Shown: piece after piece, positions 35,589 to 43,193 of the stretch | Layout of the letters: the number at the start of each line of letters is the position of its first letter | How positions within the stretch are numbered: position 1 is the stretch's first letter | Assembly: GCF_014645615.1 (NCBI RefSeq) | Contig: NZ_BMMB01000008.1 | Location: forward strand, 310,001 to 374,000 | DNA from: Paenibacillus hunanensis | GTDB taxonomy: Bacteria > Bacillota > Bacilli > Paenibacillales > Paenibacillaceae | Reading direction: 5' to 3' | Length of the DNA stretch: 64,000 nt | Program-made: the position numbers and the translations under genes | The notes under the pieces: generated by a model | The model's database searches: none | What the model was told of the DNA's origin: nothing | Seen by the model: the letters and a program-made list of their open reading frames with translations, nothing else

Positions 35589-36347
35589 ATGAGAATCAAC
35601 GGACGGCAGACGAATGAGCTGCGCCCCTTGAAAATAACCCCAAATGTGAATAAATACGCGGAAGGTTCTGTCTATATCGAGGTCGGTGACACGAAGGTTA
35701 TGTGTACGGTATCGGTTGAAGAACGCGTTCCTCATTTTATGAAAGGGCAGGGAAAAGGCTGGGTAACAGCCGAATATTCCATGCTACCACGCGCCACTCA
35801 AACGCGTAATCAGCGTGAAGCAGCAAAAGGTAAGCTGGGCGGACGCACGATGGAAATTCAGCGTCTGATCGGACGCGCACTGCGCTCGGTTGTCGATCTG
35901 CAAGCGCTGGGCGAGCGTACAATTACTGTCGATTGTGATGTAATTCAAGCGGATGGTGGTACACGTACCACATCGATTACCGGTTCATTTGTCGCACTGG
36001 CGATTGCAATGGATAAGATTGCGTTACAGCATAAGCTGGCTCGTTTCCCAATTACGGATTATCTGGCATCTGTCAGCGTAGGGGTCGTAGGTGACCGTGC
36101 TGTACTGGATCTGAACTATGAAGAGGATTCCAAGGCAAAGGTCGATATGAATATCGTTATGACGGGCAAAGGTGAATTTGTCGAGCTGCAAGGCACCGGT
36201 GAAGAGCGTCCATTCAACCGCAAGGAGCTGGATGAAATGCTGGAGCTGGGCGAACAGGGCGTACTGCGCATGATTGAGCTGCAAAAGGAAGTGCTCGGAC
36301 CGATCGCACTGAAAATTGCTAGCGGACAGGCCGGAGCACAGGTATGA
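35589..36347 (+). CDS. rph: Ribonuclease PH
   Basis: A 252-residue phosphorolytic 3'-5' exoribonuclease trimming tRNA 3' ends in the cytoplasm. Signature segments are MRINGRQTNELRP, KGQGKGWVTAEYSMLPRAT, RTITVDCDVIQADGGTRTTSITG and DLNYEEDSKAKVDMNIVMT. GCAGGAGG lies 8 bp before the ATG. The next gene, rdgB, overlaps its stop codon by 4 bp (ATGA), the conserved rph-rdgB pair of Bacillales. Confidence 0.96.
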   Translation: MRINGRQTNELRPLKITPNVNKYAEGSVYIEVGDTKVMCTVSVEERVPHFMKGQGKGWVTAEYSMLPRATQTRNQREAAKGKLGGRTMEIQRLIGRALRSVVDLQALGERTITVDCDVIQADGGTRTTSITGSFVALAIAMDKIALQHKLARFPITDYLASVSVGVVGDRAVLDLNYEEDSKAKVDMNIVMTGKGEFVELQGTGEERPFNRKELDEMLELGEQGVLRMIELQKEVLGPIALKIASGQAGAQV

Positions 36348-36973
36348 GTGTACTGACCAGCAATATCGTGATCGTGGCGACCAAAAATAAAGGCAAGGTG
36401 AAGGAGTTCGCGCACGCGTTCGCCGCACTTGGTCTTGAGGTTCGCAGCATGTTCGATTATCCGGAGCTACCGGATATTGTGGAGGATGGAACCACCTTTG
36501 CCGAGAATGCATTTAAAAAAGCGAAAACGGTAGCCGACGCGCTTGGCGTACCCGTACTCGCTGATGACTCTGGTCTATGTGTAGATCGATTGGATGGCGC
36601 ACCGGGTGTCTATTCGGCGCGTTATGCTGGAGAAGGCGCTACGGATGCGGACAACAACGCCAAGCTGCTGCGCGAGCTAAGTGAGCTACAGCTAGGTGAG
36701 GATACCGAGCAGCCGCTGCTCAGTACAGCACGCTTTGTATGCAGTCTGGCTCTGTATGATCCAGCTACTGAGCATATCTGGACAGCAGAAGGTGCAGTAG
36801 AAGGCTGGATTACTGCTACACCTTCCGGTGCAGGCGGCTTTGGCTATGATCCACTGTTTTATTTGCCGAATGAACAGCAGACGATGGCGAATCTGACTAT
36901 TGAGCAAAAGCAGGCGATTAGTCATCGTGGCGAAGCACTGCGCAAGCTGATCGCTTCCCTGCAAGCAGGCTGA
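36344..36973 (+). CDS. rdgB: dITP/XTP pyrophosphatase (RdgB/HAM1)
   Basis: A 209-residue nucleotide-sanitising enzyme hydrolysing dITP, ITP and XTP to monophosphates. Motifs: VIVATKNKGKVKEF at the N-terminus, DGTTFAENAFKKA, the metal-binding ADDSGLCVDRLDGAPGVYSARYAG, and GGFGYDPLFY near the C-terminus with SHRGEALRKL. Translation is coupled to rph through an ATGA overlap. Confidence 0.96.
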   Translation: MSVLTSNIVIVATKNKGKVKEFAHAFAALGLEVRSMFDYPELPDIVEDGTTFAENAFKKAKTVADALGVPVLADDSGLCVDRLDGAPGVYSARYAGEGATDADNNAKLLRELSELQLGEDTEQPLLSTARFVCSLALYDPATEHIWTAEGAVEGWITATPSGAGGFGYDPLFYLPNEQQTMANLTIEQKQAISHRGEALRKLIASLQAG

Positions 36974-37124
36974 ATCGGTACAGAATACGGAGCAGCTTGT
37001 CTTCACAGCATTAGCCAGTAGCATCATACCATCGTCACTAATCCTATAAGATAAGATGACGAATTGGACAAGACAAGCATCATGAATGGTCGATATAGAA
37101 GCATGATCTATAGCGTACAGAGGT

Positions 37125-37227
37125 CATACGATCCTGTGTAGCTGTTGATGGATATCACTGCTGTAAGCTGTATAGCGAGCAGACGGATCAACCCATCGAT
37201 AGTGTCACAGATCGTATGGCTTTTTTT
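37125..37227 (+). terminator. Long-range hairpin ending in a T-run
   Basis: CATACGATC (37125-37133) pairs with GATCGTATG (37210-37218), directly followed by CTTTTTTT. About 76 nt separate the arms, far more than a usual terminator loop. It ends the rdgB transcript or a structured leader reading toward 37417. The 36974-37124 part holds no gene. Confidence 0.6.
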
Positions 37228-37319
37228 CTGTTATGTTGGTTGTTATGTCACTATTGAAATAAAGTTTGTAAGCCCTATCGAGTACATAAGAAAAAGGGTG
37301 TAAAAACGCAGTGTAATCG

Positions 37320-37349
37320 GTCTATAGGCTTTTGCTTTGGGCTATAGAC
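37320..37349 (+). promoter_or_regulatory. Inverted repeat upstream of the STM4015-like gene
   Basis: GTCTATAG (37320-37327) and CTATAGAC (37342-37349) form a perfect dyad with a 14-nt spacer. A weak promoter (TTGGGC at 37337-37342, 18 bp, TATACA at 37361-37366) overlaps the right half. A regulator bound to this dyad would control the five-gene STM401x-like cluster. The regulator is unknown. Confidence 0.5.
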
Positions 37350-37416
37350 GTGTTGTAAAATATACATAGAGTAACCATAACTGCCCGCGATGTCGGGCAA
37401 CAGGGAGGTATACATA

Positions 37417-38274
37417 ATGACAGAAGTAAGACTTGAGATTGGCTATGAGGAACACGAGGATGGACAGACGTTAACACCATTAATTGAGCAGCTTGTGGCA
37501 GACGAAGAGAAAAGTCAAGCGCTGACCAGCCTCATCATTGGAGATTGGGGCGGTGCGTATGAAGATACACCGGATGAATTTTTGCCTGTTTTGATCGCTG
37601 CGGCACCGAAGTTTCCGAATTTGCGCCATATATTTATCGGCGATATGGACTCGGAGCAATGTGAAGTATCGTGGATTAGACAAACCAATCTAGGGCCATT
37701 ACTATCCGCTTATCCGCAGATTGAATCGTTTTATATTAAAGGCGGGGTCGATCTGGAACTGGAGCCACTGGAGCATGAGAATTTACAGGAGCTTGTCATT
37801 ATCAGTGGTGGCTTGTCATCTATGCTATTGCAATCGGTGCAAAAGGCAAAGCTGCCTAATCTGCGTAAGCTAGAGCTGTATATCGGTGTAGACGATTATG
37901 GATTTGATGGCAATCTGGAAGATGATATTTTACCGTTTTTGTACAATAATCCGTTCCCTAAGCTCGTGTCACTCGGCTTAAAGGATAGCGACCTTCAGGA
38001 TGAGATTGCGGTGGCAGCAGCGAAAGCTCCGGTACTGGCACAGCTGGAAGAGCTGGATTTGTCTGAAGGAACCTTATCGGATACCGGAGCAGAGGCGCTA
38101 CTGAATAGTGAAGGCGTGCGTAAGCTCAAGCGTTTGAATTTGAATTATCATTATATGTCGGATGACATGATGAATAAGCTACATCGGTTCTCGCAAGAAA
38201 CGGGCATTACGATCACGATGGATGAGCAGCAGGATCTGGAAGAAGAATGGCGCTATCCATCAGTGACTGAGTAA
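37417..38274 (+). CDS. STM4015-family protein (leucine-rich-repeat-like)
   Basis: A 285-residue soluble protein fitting the STM4015 family, named after a Salmonella gene; biochemical function unknown. The C-terminal two thirds show leucine-rich-repeat spacing, for example LRKLELYIGVDDYGF, LVSLGLKDSDLQDE, LEELDLSEGTLSDTGA and LKRLNLNYHYMSDD. That suggests a curved protein-binding scaffold. The GDWGGAYE region precedes the repeats. CAGGGAGG is 10 bp before the ATG at 37417. It opens a five-gene cluster; the next gene starts 5 bp after its stop. No signal peptide. Confidence 0.8.
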   Translation: MTEVRLEIGYEEHEDGQTLTPLIEQLVADEEKSQALTSLIIGDWGGAYEDTPDEFLPVLIAAAPKFPNLRHIFIGDMDSEQCEVSWIRQTNLGPLLSAYPQIESFYIKGGVDLELEPLEHENLQELVIISGGLSSMLLQSVQKAKLPNLRKLELYIGVDDYGFDGNLEDDILPFLYNNPFPKLVSLGLKDSDLQDEIAVAAAKAPVLAQLEELDLSEGTLSDTGAEALLNSEGVRKLKRLNLNYHYMSDDMMNKLHRFSQETGITITMDEQQDLEEEWRYPSVTE

Positions 38275-38279
38275 TAACA

Positions 38280-39650
38280 GTGATCGATTCGCATTCAGCT
38301 ATGATCACATCGATTCTGATCGGTAACCCGGGCAATAAACGTACATTGGGTTGGCAACAGGCATTGCGGTCACAGGGACAGCGGAGTGCACTGGAACTGT
38401 CGTACGCTCGTCTGCTACATGCGATTCGCGCGGGCGAAACTTTGCCCGAGGTGCTGGATAGCATGTACAGACGGAGTCAGCATAAGCAGTCGCGTGAAGC
38501 AGTAGGCATTACAGCTATACGGCGAAGTAGGGTAACAGCACCAGGTCTATTATCCGATTACAAATGGATAGCTAGCCAGCCTGTTCTGCTGCGGCTGGAT
38601 GCGCCCGGTGAGAATGCAGCAGTCGAGCGAGGCTTAATCGCACTCGGTGCAGTCGATGCAGTGAATGCGCATGACGATTCACTGCTACCGCTGGCTGCTC
38701 ATACGAATCAGGGGGATCTAACGTATACAGCGGCGCGTCGTTTGGAAGGACAATATGGTCGAATCTTGTATCCAGCACAATGGTTTCGTGGATACTGTCG
38801 TCTGTTATCGTGGCTTCATGCACAGGTCGAGCAATATTTGCCGCAGGCGCAGTGGATGAATGCTCCAGCAGAGATTGCGCTGATGTTTGATAAAAGAGCT
38901 TGCTCGCTGCATCTACATGCAGCGGGCATTGCTGTTCCAGCGACCTTATCGCAAACGGCAACTACGTATACGCCGATCCGTAGTTATGCGGAGCTACGAC
39001 AGCAGATGGAGGCGCAGCGGGTGCATCGCGTCTTTGTAAAGCTGTTTTGCGGTTCGGCAGCTTCGGGTGTGATCGCGTATCAGTATCAGCCTCGTACCGG
39101 GGCAGAGATTGCGATGACGACGATCGGTAAGGAGCAGATTGGCGGCGAGACGATCTTTTACAATTCAGGTCGGCTTATTCGCTATACAGAGACTGCGGAT
39201 ATTGAGCAGCTTGTAGACTGGGTGGCTGGTGAAGGAATGCATGTGGAGCGCTGGGTGAGTAAGGCATCGCTGGATGGACAGGCATATGATGTGCGCCAGC
39301 TTGTCTGCCGCGAGCAGGCAGGTCATGCCGTGCTGCGCCTGAGTCGCACACCGATCACGAATTTACATTTGCGTAATAAGCGCTTGCTACTAGCAGAAGC
39401 AGGATTATCTCAAGCTATATATGCTTCGATCCGTAGTACGGCACAGCATGCACTGGCAGCTTTTCCCGATTCCTTTTGCGCGGGATTGGATGTGCTGGTG
39501 CCTCGAAGTGGCAAAGAACCTCTAATTATGGATGTGAATCCATTTGGAGATTTGCTGTATCGTGTCCAGCATGAAGGGCTTGGCACGTATGAGTGGGAGC
39601 TATCGCGCTGGCTGGAGCAATGGAGAAAGGAAATGACGGATGTCGATTAA
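38280..39650 (+). CDS. STM4014-family protein (ATP-grasp-like)
   Basis: A 456-residue protein of unknown function, recognised by gene context and length as the STM4014 family. The C-terminal half looks like an ATP-grasp fold. MFDKRACSLHLHAAGIAVP resembles the pre-grasp segment, VFVKLFCGSAASGVIAYQ contains the likely ATP-contacting Lys, YDVRQLVCR resembles the ligase core, and LIMDVNPFGDLLY resembles the Mg-binding E/DxN strand. ATP-grasp enzymes join carboxylates to amines or thiols through acyl-phosphates. Start uncertain: the GTG at 38280 is used, but ATG 38301 (MITSILIGNPGN) fits family N-termini. Its 3' end overlaps the next gene by 11 bp. Confidence 0.78.
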   Translation: MIDSHSAMITSILIGNPGNKRTLGWQQALRSQGQRSALELSYARLLHAIRAGETLPEVLDSMYRRSQHKQSREAVGITAIRRSRVTAPGLLSDYKWIASQPVLLRLDAPGENAAVERGLIALGAVDAVNAHDDSLLPLAAHTNQGDLTYTAARRLEGQYGRILYPAQWFRGYCRLLSWLHAQVEQYLPQAQWMNAPAEIALMFDKRACSLHLHAAGIAVPATLSQTATTYTPIRSYAELRQQMEAQRVHRVFVKLFCGSAASGVIAYQYQPRTGAEIAMTTIGKEQIGGETIFYNSGRLIRYTETADIEQLVDWVAGEGMHVERWVSKASLDGQAYDVRQLVCREQAGHAVLRLSRTPITNLHLRNKRLLLAEAGLSQAIYASIRSTAQHALAAFPDSFCAGLDVLVPRSGKEPLIMDVNPFGDLLYRVQHEGLGTYEWELSRWLEQWRKEMTDVD

Positions 39651-40428
39651 TATGAATGAAGTGGTAGGCAGCCACGATATCGTGATGATTACGCTGGATA
39701 CACTGCGCTATGATGCTGCCGTGCTGGAGGAAGCGAATTGTCCGAATCTATGCGGCACCGGCTCCTGGGAGAAGCGTCATACACCCGGAAGCTTCACCTA
39801 TGCGGCGCATCATGCCTTTTTTGGCGGATTCCTGCCGACACCTGCAAATACCGATAAGTCCTCTCATGTGCGTCTGTTCCATGGTAAGCATAGCGGGCTG
39901 CGTACCCATCCGCATACATGGTTGTTTGATGCACCGGATATAGTTACTGGACTTGCACAGGAGGGCTACCGGACGATTTGTATCGGTGGTGTCATCTTTT
40001 TTACGAAGAAAAATAAGCTATCTCGCGTTCTACCCGGTTATTTTCAGCAGAGCTACTGGCGGATGAACTTTGGCGTGACGAATCCGAATTCGACTGCGAA
40101 TCAGGTTAATCATGCGTTGCGGCTACTGGATGAGATCGAGGAGCAAGAGCGATTGTTTTTATTTATGAATGTATCGGCGATTCATGGACCGAATCATTAT
40201 TTTATTCCGGGTAATCATCGTGATTCGGTGGATAGTCAGCGAGCGGCATTACGCTATGTGGATGGGGAGCTGGGACGTTTATTTGAAGCGTTGCGGCAGC
40301 GGGAGCGTCCGGTGTTTTGCCTTGTGTTTTCAGATCATGGCACCGCGTATGGTGAGGATGGCTATGAAGGGCATCGACTCGCTCATGAAGTCGTTTGGAA
40401 TGTGCCGTATCGGGAATTTTTCTTGTAA
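39640..40428 (+). CDS. STM4013/SEN3800-family hydrolase (alkaline phosphatase superfamily)
   Basis: A 262-residue metalloenzyme-like protein of the sulfatase/alkaline-phosphatase superfamily. MITLDTLRYDAA (Asp20 and nearby Thr) is the N-terminal metal-binding strand. GSFTYAAHHAFFGG supplies a candidate Thr/Ser nucleophile. FSDHGTAYGEDGYEGHRLAHE is the typical C-terminal DHG metal motif with a further His. It is much smaller than usual sulfatases and has no signal peptide, so it acts in the cytoplasm. GGAAATGACGG precedes the ATG, and the start overlaps the STM4014-like gene by 11 bp. Substrate unknown. Confidence 0.82.
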   Translation: MSINMNEVVGSHDIVMITLDTLRYDAAVLEEANCPNLCGTGSWEKRHTPGSFTYAAHHAFFGGFLPTPANTDKSSHVRLFHGKHSGLRTHPHTWLFDAPDIVTGLAQEGYRTICIGGVIFFTKKNKLSRVLPGYFQQSYWRMNFGVTNPNSTANQVNHALRLLDEIEEQERLFLFMNVSAIHGPNHYFIPGNHRDSVDSQRAALRYVDGELGRLFEALRQRERPVFCLVFSDHGTAYGEDGYEGHRLAHEVVWNVPYREFFL

Positions 40429-40534
40429 ATTAAGATCGTGAGCTGCATTGTAAGCTGATGGTGATCCTCACCATTGCAATAACGATCAGCTACACAATGA
40501 GGTATACAATATTGAAATGAAGGAGTGAGCACTC

Positions 40535-41977
40535 ATGATGCAAAAGCAGGCACATTTGCCGCTACACGCGCTACCATCAGAAGAATGGACACCCGAGCTG
40601 CGGACATGGGAGCAGGAGCTAACGGCAGCGCCGTATCGCTCTTATCTCTATTCGTATCCGCACAAGACTGCGTATCGTGAGCTGAATCCTCCACTTCCAT
40701 TAGAATCATTATGGGCGCAGGAGCAGCTGGAAAGCTATTTTCTCTATATGCATATTCCGTTTTGTGCGGCGCGCTGTGGATTTTGTAATTTGTTTACGTT
40801 ACCGGATAAAAGATTGGATGTACATAAAGAATACGTAGACGCACTGGAGCGTCAGGCAGAGCAGTGGGCACCATTGATGCAGGATACGCCATTTTCGAGA
40901 TTTGCCATCGGCGGTGGTACACCAACACTGCTGGCACCGGATCAATTGGAGCGCTTATTCACGATTGCGGAGCGCGTGATGGGTGCGAAGCTGGATCAGA
41001 CCTCGATCTCAGTAGAGACGTCACCGGATACCGTAACACGTGATCGATTGGACATTTTAAAAGCATATGGTGTGGATCGAGTGAGTATGGGCATTCAGAG
41101 CTTTATCGAGGCGGAGAGCAAGGCAATCTATCGTCCGCAAAATCCCGATCTGGCGCGGCAAGCGCTGGAGCTGCTCAAGCAGTATGATTTCCCTCTGCTT
41201 AATGTCGATCTGATCTACGGATTACCCGGGCAAACGGTCGATTCATGGCTGTATTCCTTGCAGGAGGCACTAGCATACGATCCAGGTGAAATTTTCATTT
41301 ATCCACTGTATGTACGTGAAAATACGATCCTCAAGCCTGGTCAAACCGGCCTGGAGCATGATATTCGTATGGAGCTATACGAAGCAGCTCGCGATCGATT
41401 AGTAGAAGCAGGCTATACGCAATATTCGATGCGTCGTTTTGCCAAGCCATTCCATTCGGACAAATCACTTCTACCGTATAGCTGTCAGGAGGAAGGGATG
41501 GTCGGACTCGGCTGTGGAGCACGCTCATATACACGGAATGTGCATTATGCCTCACGCTATGGCGTCAGCGCAGCAGCTACACGTAGTATCATCGCTGATT
41601 ACGTGAGTGCCGAGCGTCATGATCTAGCGGATTATGGATTTGTATTAAATGAGCAGGAAAGTCGTCGTCGATTCGTGCTCAAGGCACTGCTGCACCGAGA
41701 AGGGCTGGAACAGTCAGCTTATGTCGAGCGATTCGGCACGCATCCGCTAGCTGATCTGCCACAGCTCAAGCAGCTGATCTGGACAGGTCTGGCTACACTT
41801 GTACCTGGTGATAAAGAGGGAGAAACTTCTATTTCTGAACCAAGCCGTCCTGATGAAACTGGGGTTAACGATGTACTTCGCCTGACAGCTCGCGGATTCG
41901 CATTATCCGATAGCATCGGGGATTGGCTGATCTCGCCAGAGGTGTATACGCTGATGGAAGGATATCAGGGCGTATGA
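40535..41977 (+). CDS. STM4012-family radical SAM protein (HemN/HemW-like)
   Basis: A 480-residue radical SAM enzyme related to coproporphyrinogen III oxidase HemN. The cluster ligands are Cys77, Cys81 and Cys84 in MHIPFCAARCGFCNLF. HemN-type motifs IGGGTPTLL, SVETSPDTVT, VDRVSMGIQSF and LNVDLIYGLPGQT follow. A C-terminal winged-helix-like region resembles the HemN C-domain (VGLGCGARSYTRNVHYASRYG, DYGFVLNEQE). AAGGAG lies about 12 bp before the ATG. It is not likely to be the cell's HemN, because it is embedded in the STM401x cluster; its substrate is unknown. The next gene overlaps by ATGA. Confidence 0.85.
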   Translation: MMQKQAHLPLHALPSEEWTPELRTWEQELTAAPYRSYLYSYPHKTAYRELNPPLPLESLWAQEQLESYFLYMHIPFCAARCGFCNLFTLPDKRLDVHKEYVDALERQAEQWAPLMQDTPFSRFAIGGGTPTLLAPDQLERLFTIAERVMGAKLDQTSISVETSPDTVTRDRLDILKAYGVDRVSMGIQSFIEAESKAIYRPQNPDLARQALELLKQYDFPLLNVDLIYGLPGQTVDSWLYSLQEALAYDPGEIFIYPLYVRENTILKPGQTGLEHDIRMELYEAARDRLVEAGYTQYSMRRFAKPFHSDKSLLPYSCQEEGMVGLGCGARSYTRNVHYASRYGVSAAATRSIIADYVSAERHDLADYGFVLNEQESRRRFVLKALLHREGLEQSAYVERFGTHPLADLPQLKQLIWTGLATLVPGDKEGETSISEPSRPDETGVNDVLRLTARGFALSDSIGDWLISPEVYTLMEGYQGV

Positions 41978-42882
41978 ACATAAATATGCCAGCAAAGGTA
42001 TCGCTATACTATCGAGGCAGTCTGTCCTCGTGTAACTATGCCTGTCCGTATTGTCCATTTAGCAAAACAGTAGATAGCCGCGAAACGCTGGAGCGAGATC
42101 GGCAGCAGCTGGATCGCTTTACGGGCTGGGTGCGTGAGCAAGCGGATAAGCCCTATCGCCTGTCGATTTTCTTCAATCCGTATGGAGAAGCGCTTGTGCA
42201 TGGCTGGTATCGACGTGCGATGGTGGAGCTGTCTCATTTGCCACATGTGGATAAGGTCGCAGTGCAGACCAATTTATCGGTCAAGCTGGATTGGACGGCA
42301 GAGCTGAACCGAGACAAGGTTGCTTTCTGGGCGACGTATCATCCGGGGCAGACGAGTGAAGCGCAGTTTGTCAGCCAGTGTATGACATTGTATGGACGAG
42401 GAATTGCTTTTAGTGCGGGTACGGTTGGCTTGCGAGAATCGTTTGCGGCGATTCATTCGTTACGGCATCAGCTACCGGAGGATGTGTATGTCTGGATTAA
42501 TGCGTTTAAAGATCGACCAGCGTATTATACCCCGGACGAGGTGGAGGAGCTGGAGACGATTGATCCGTATTTTCGATATAATCTTACCGATTATGCAAGT
42601 CTCGGACAATCCTGTCTGGCAGGGGAGTCGGTCTTTTATGTGCAGGGTAATGGGATGGTCAAGCGCTGTTATCAGGATAAACGAGTGATCGGTAATATTT
42701 ATCGACACCAGCTTGAAGACATTGCTGCCGAGCGTCCCTGTGGCATGAAGCAGTGCGGGTGCTATATCGGCTATATTCATATGCCCGACCAGCCATTTGC
42801 CCACCAGTATGGTGATCGATTGCTGGAGCGTATTCCGCTGCAATATCAAGCACATGAGCAGGGGAGTTTTCTCGGGGTATAG
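41974..42882 (+). CDS. STM4011-family radical SAM protein
   Basis: A 302-residue radical SAM enzyme with cluster ligands Cys20, Cys24 and Cys27 (SCNYACPYCPFSK). A set of C-terminal cysteines (SCLAGES, KRCYQDK, PCGMKQCGCY) could hold an auxiliary iron-sulfur cluster like SPASM/twitch proteins; RVIGNIYRHQLEDI is the twitch-like linker. Function unknown. The start overlaps the stop of the STM4012-like gene (ATGA), so translation is coupled and the two radical SAM enzymes probably act on one pathway. The cluster ends with a terminator at 43042. Confidence 0.83.
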   Translation: MNINMPAKVSLYYRGSLSSCNYACPYCPFSKTVDSRETLERDRQQLDRFTGWVREQADKPYRLSIFFNPYGEALVHGWYRRAMVELSHLPHVDKVAVQTNLSVKLDWTAELNRDKVAFWATYHPGQTSEAQFVSQCMTLYGRGIAFSAGTVGLRESFAAIHSLRHQLPEDVYVWINAFKDRPAYYTPDEVEELETIDPYFRYNLTDYASLGQSCLAGESVFYVQGNGMVKRCYQDKRVIGNIYRHQLEDIAAERPCGMKQCGCYIGYIHMPDQPFAHQYGDRLLERIPLQYQAHEQGSFLGV

Positions 42883-43041
42883 ACGTGTAGCAAGTCGATG
42901 GATGAATGAGAATGTATCCATCGACAAGGAGAGGTAATGCTGTGTAATGGAGCTCAGGTTTACTTTGTAGCCTCGTTAACTTTCCTGATCAAAATTATAA
43001 TCAATACGCTCAATCAACCAGCATGAGCAACAAGCTAAAAC

Positions 43042-43086
43042 AAAAGCCTGTATGTCAGCGACAACCGCTACCATACAGGCTTTTAT
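43042..43086. terminator. Bidirectional terminator after the STM401x-like cluster
   Basis: AAAAGCCTGTATG and CATACAGGCTTTT are exact complements around an internal GCG..CGC-containing loop. It serves the STM4011-like gene and the convergent fapA-like gene. Confidence 0.9.
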
Positions 43087-43193
43087 TATCATGCTGACCA
43101 GCCGAAACGCCGGGTAATATAAACATCTACTATATACGTATACTCAGTTAATGGTTTTCATTTCATCCTACAGTCGCCCTCTGATAACAAGGA

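Noticed and set aside
40535..41977. Annotation as the housekeeping coproporphyrinogen III oxidase HemN
   Set aside because: It has the HemN fold but is embedded in and overlaps the STM401x-like cluster; orthology to STM4012 fits better.
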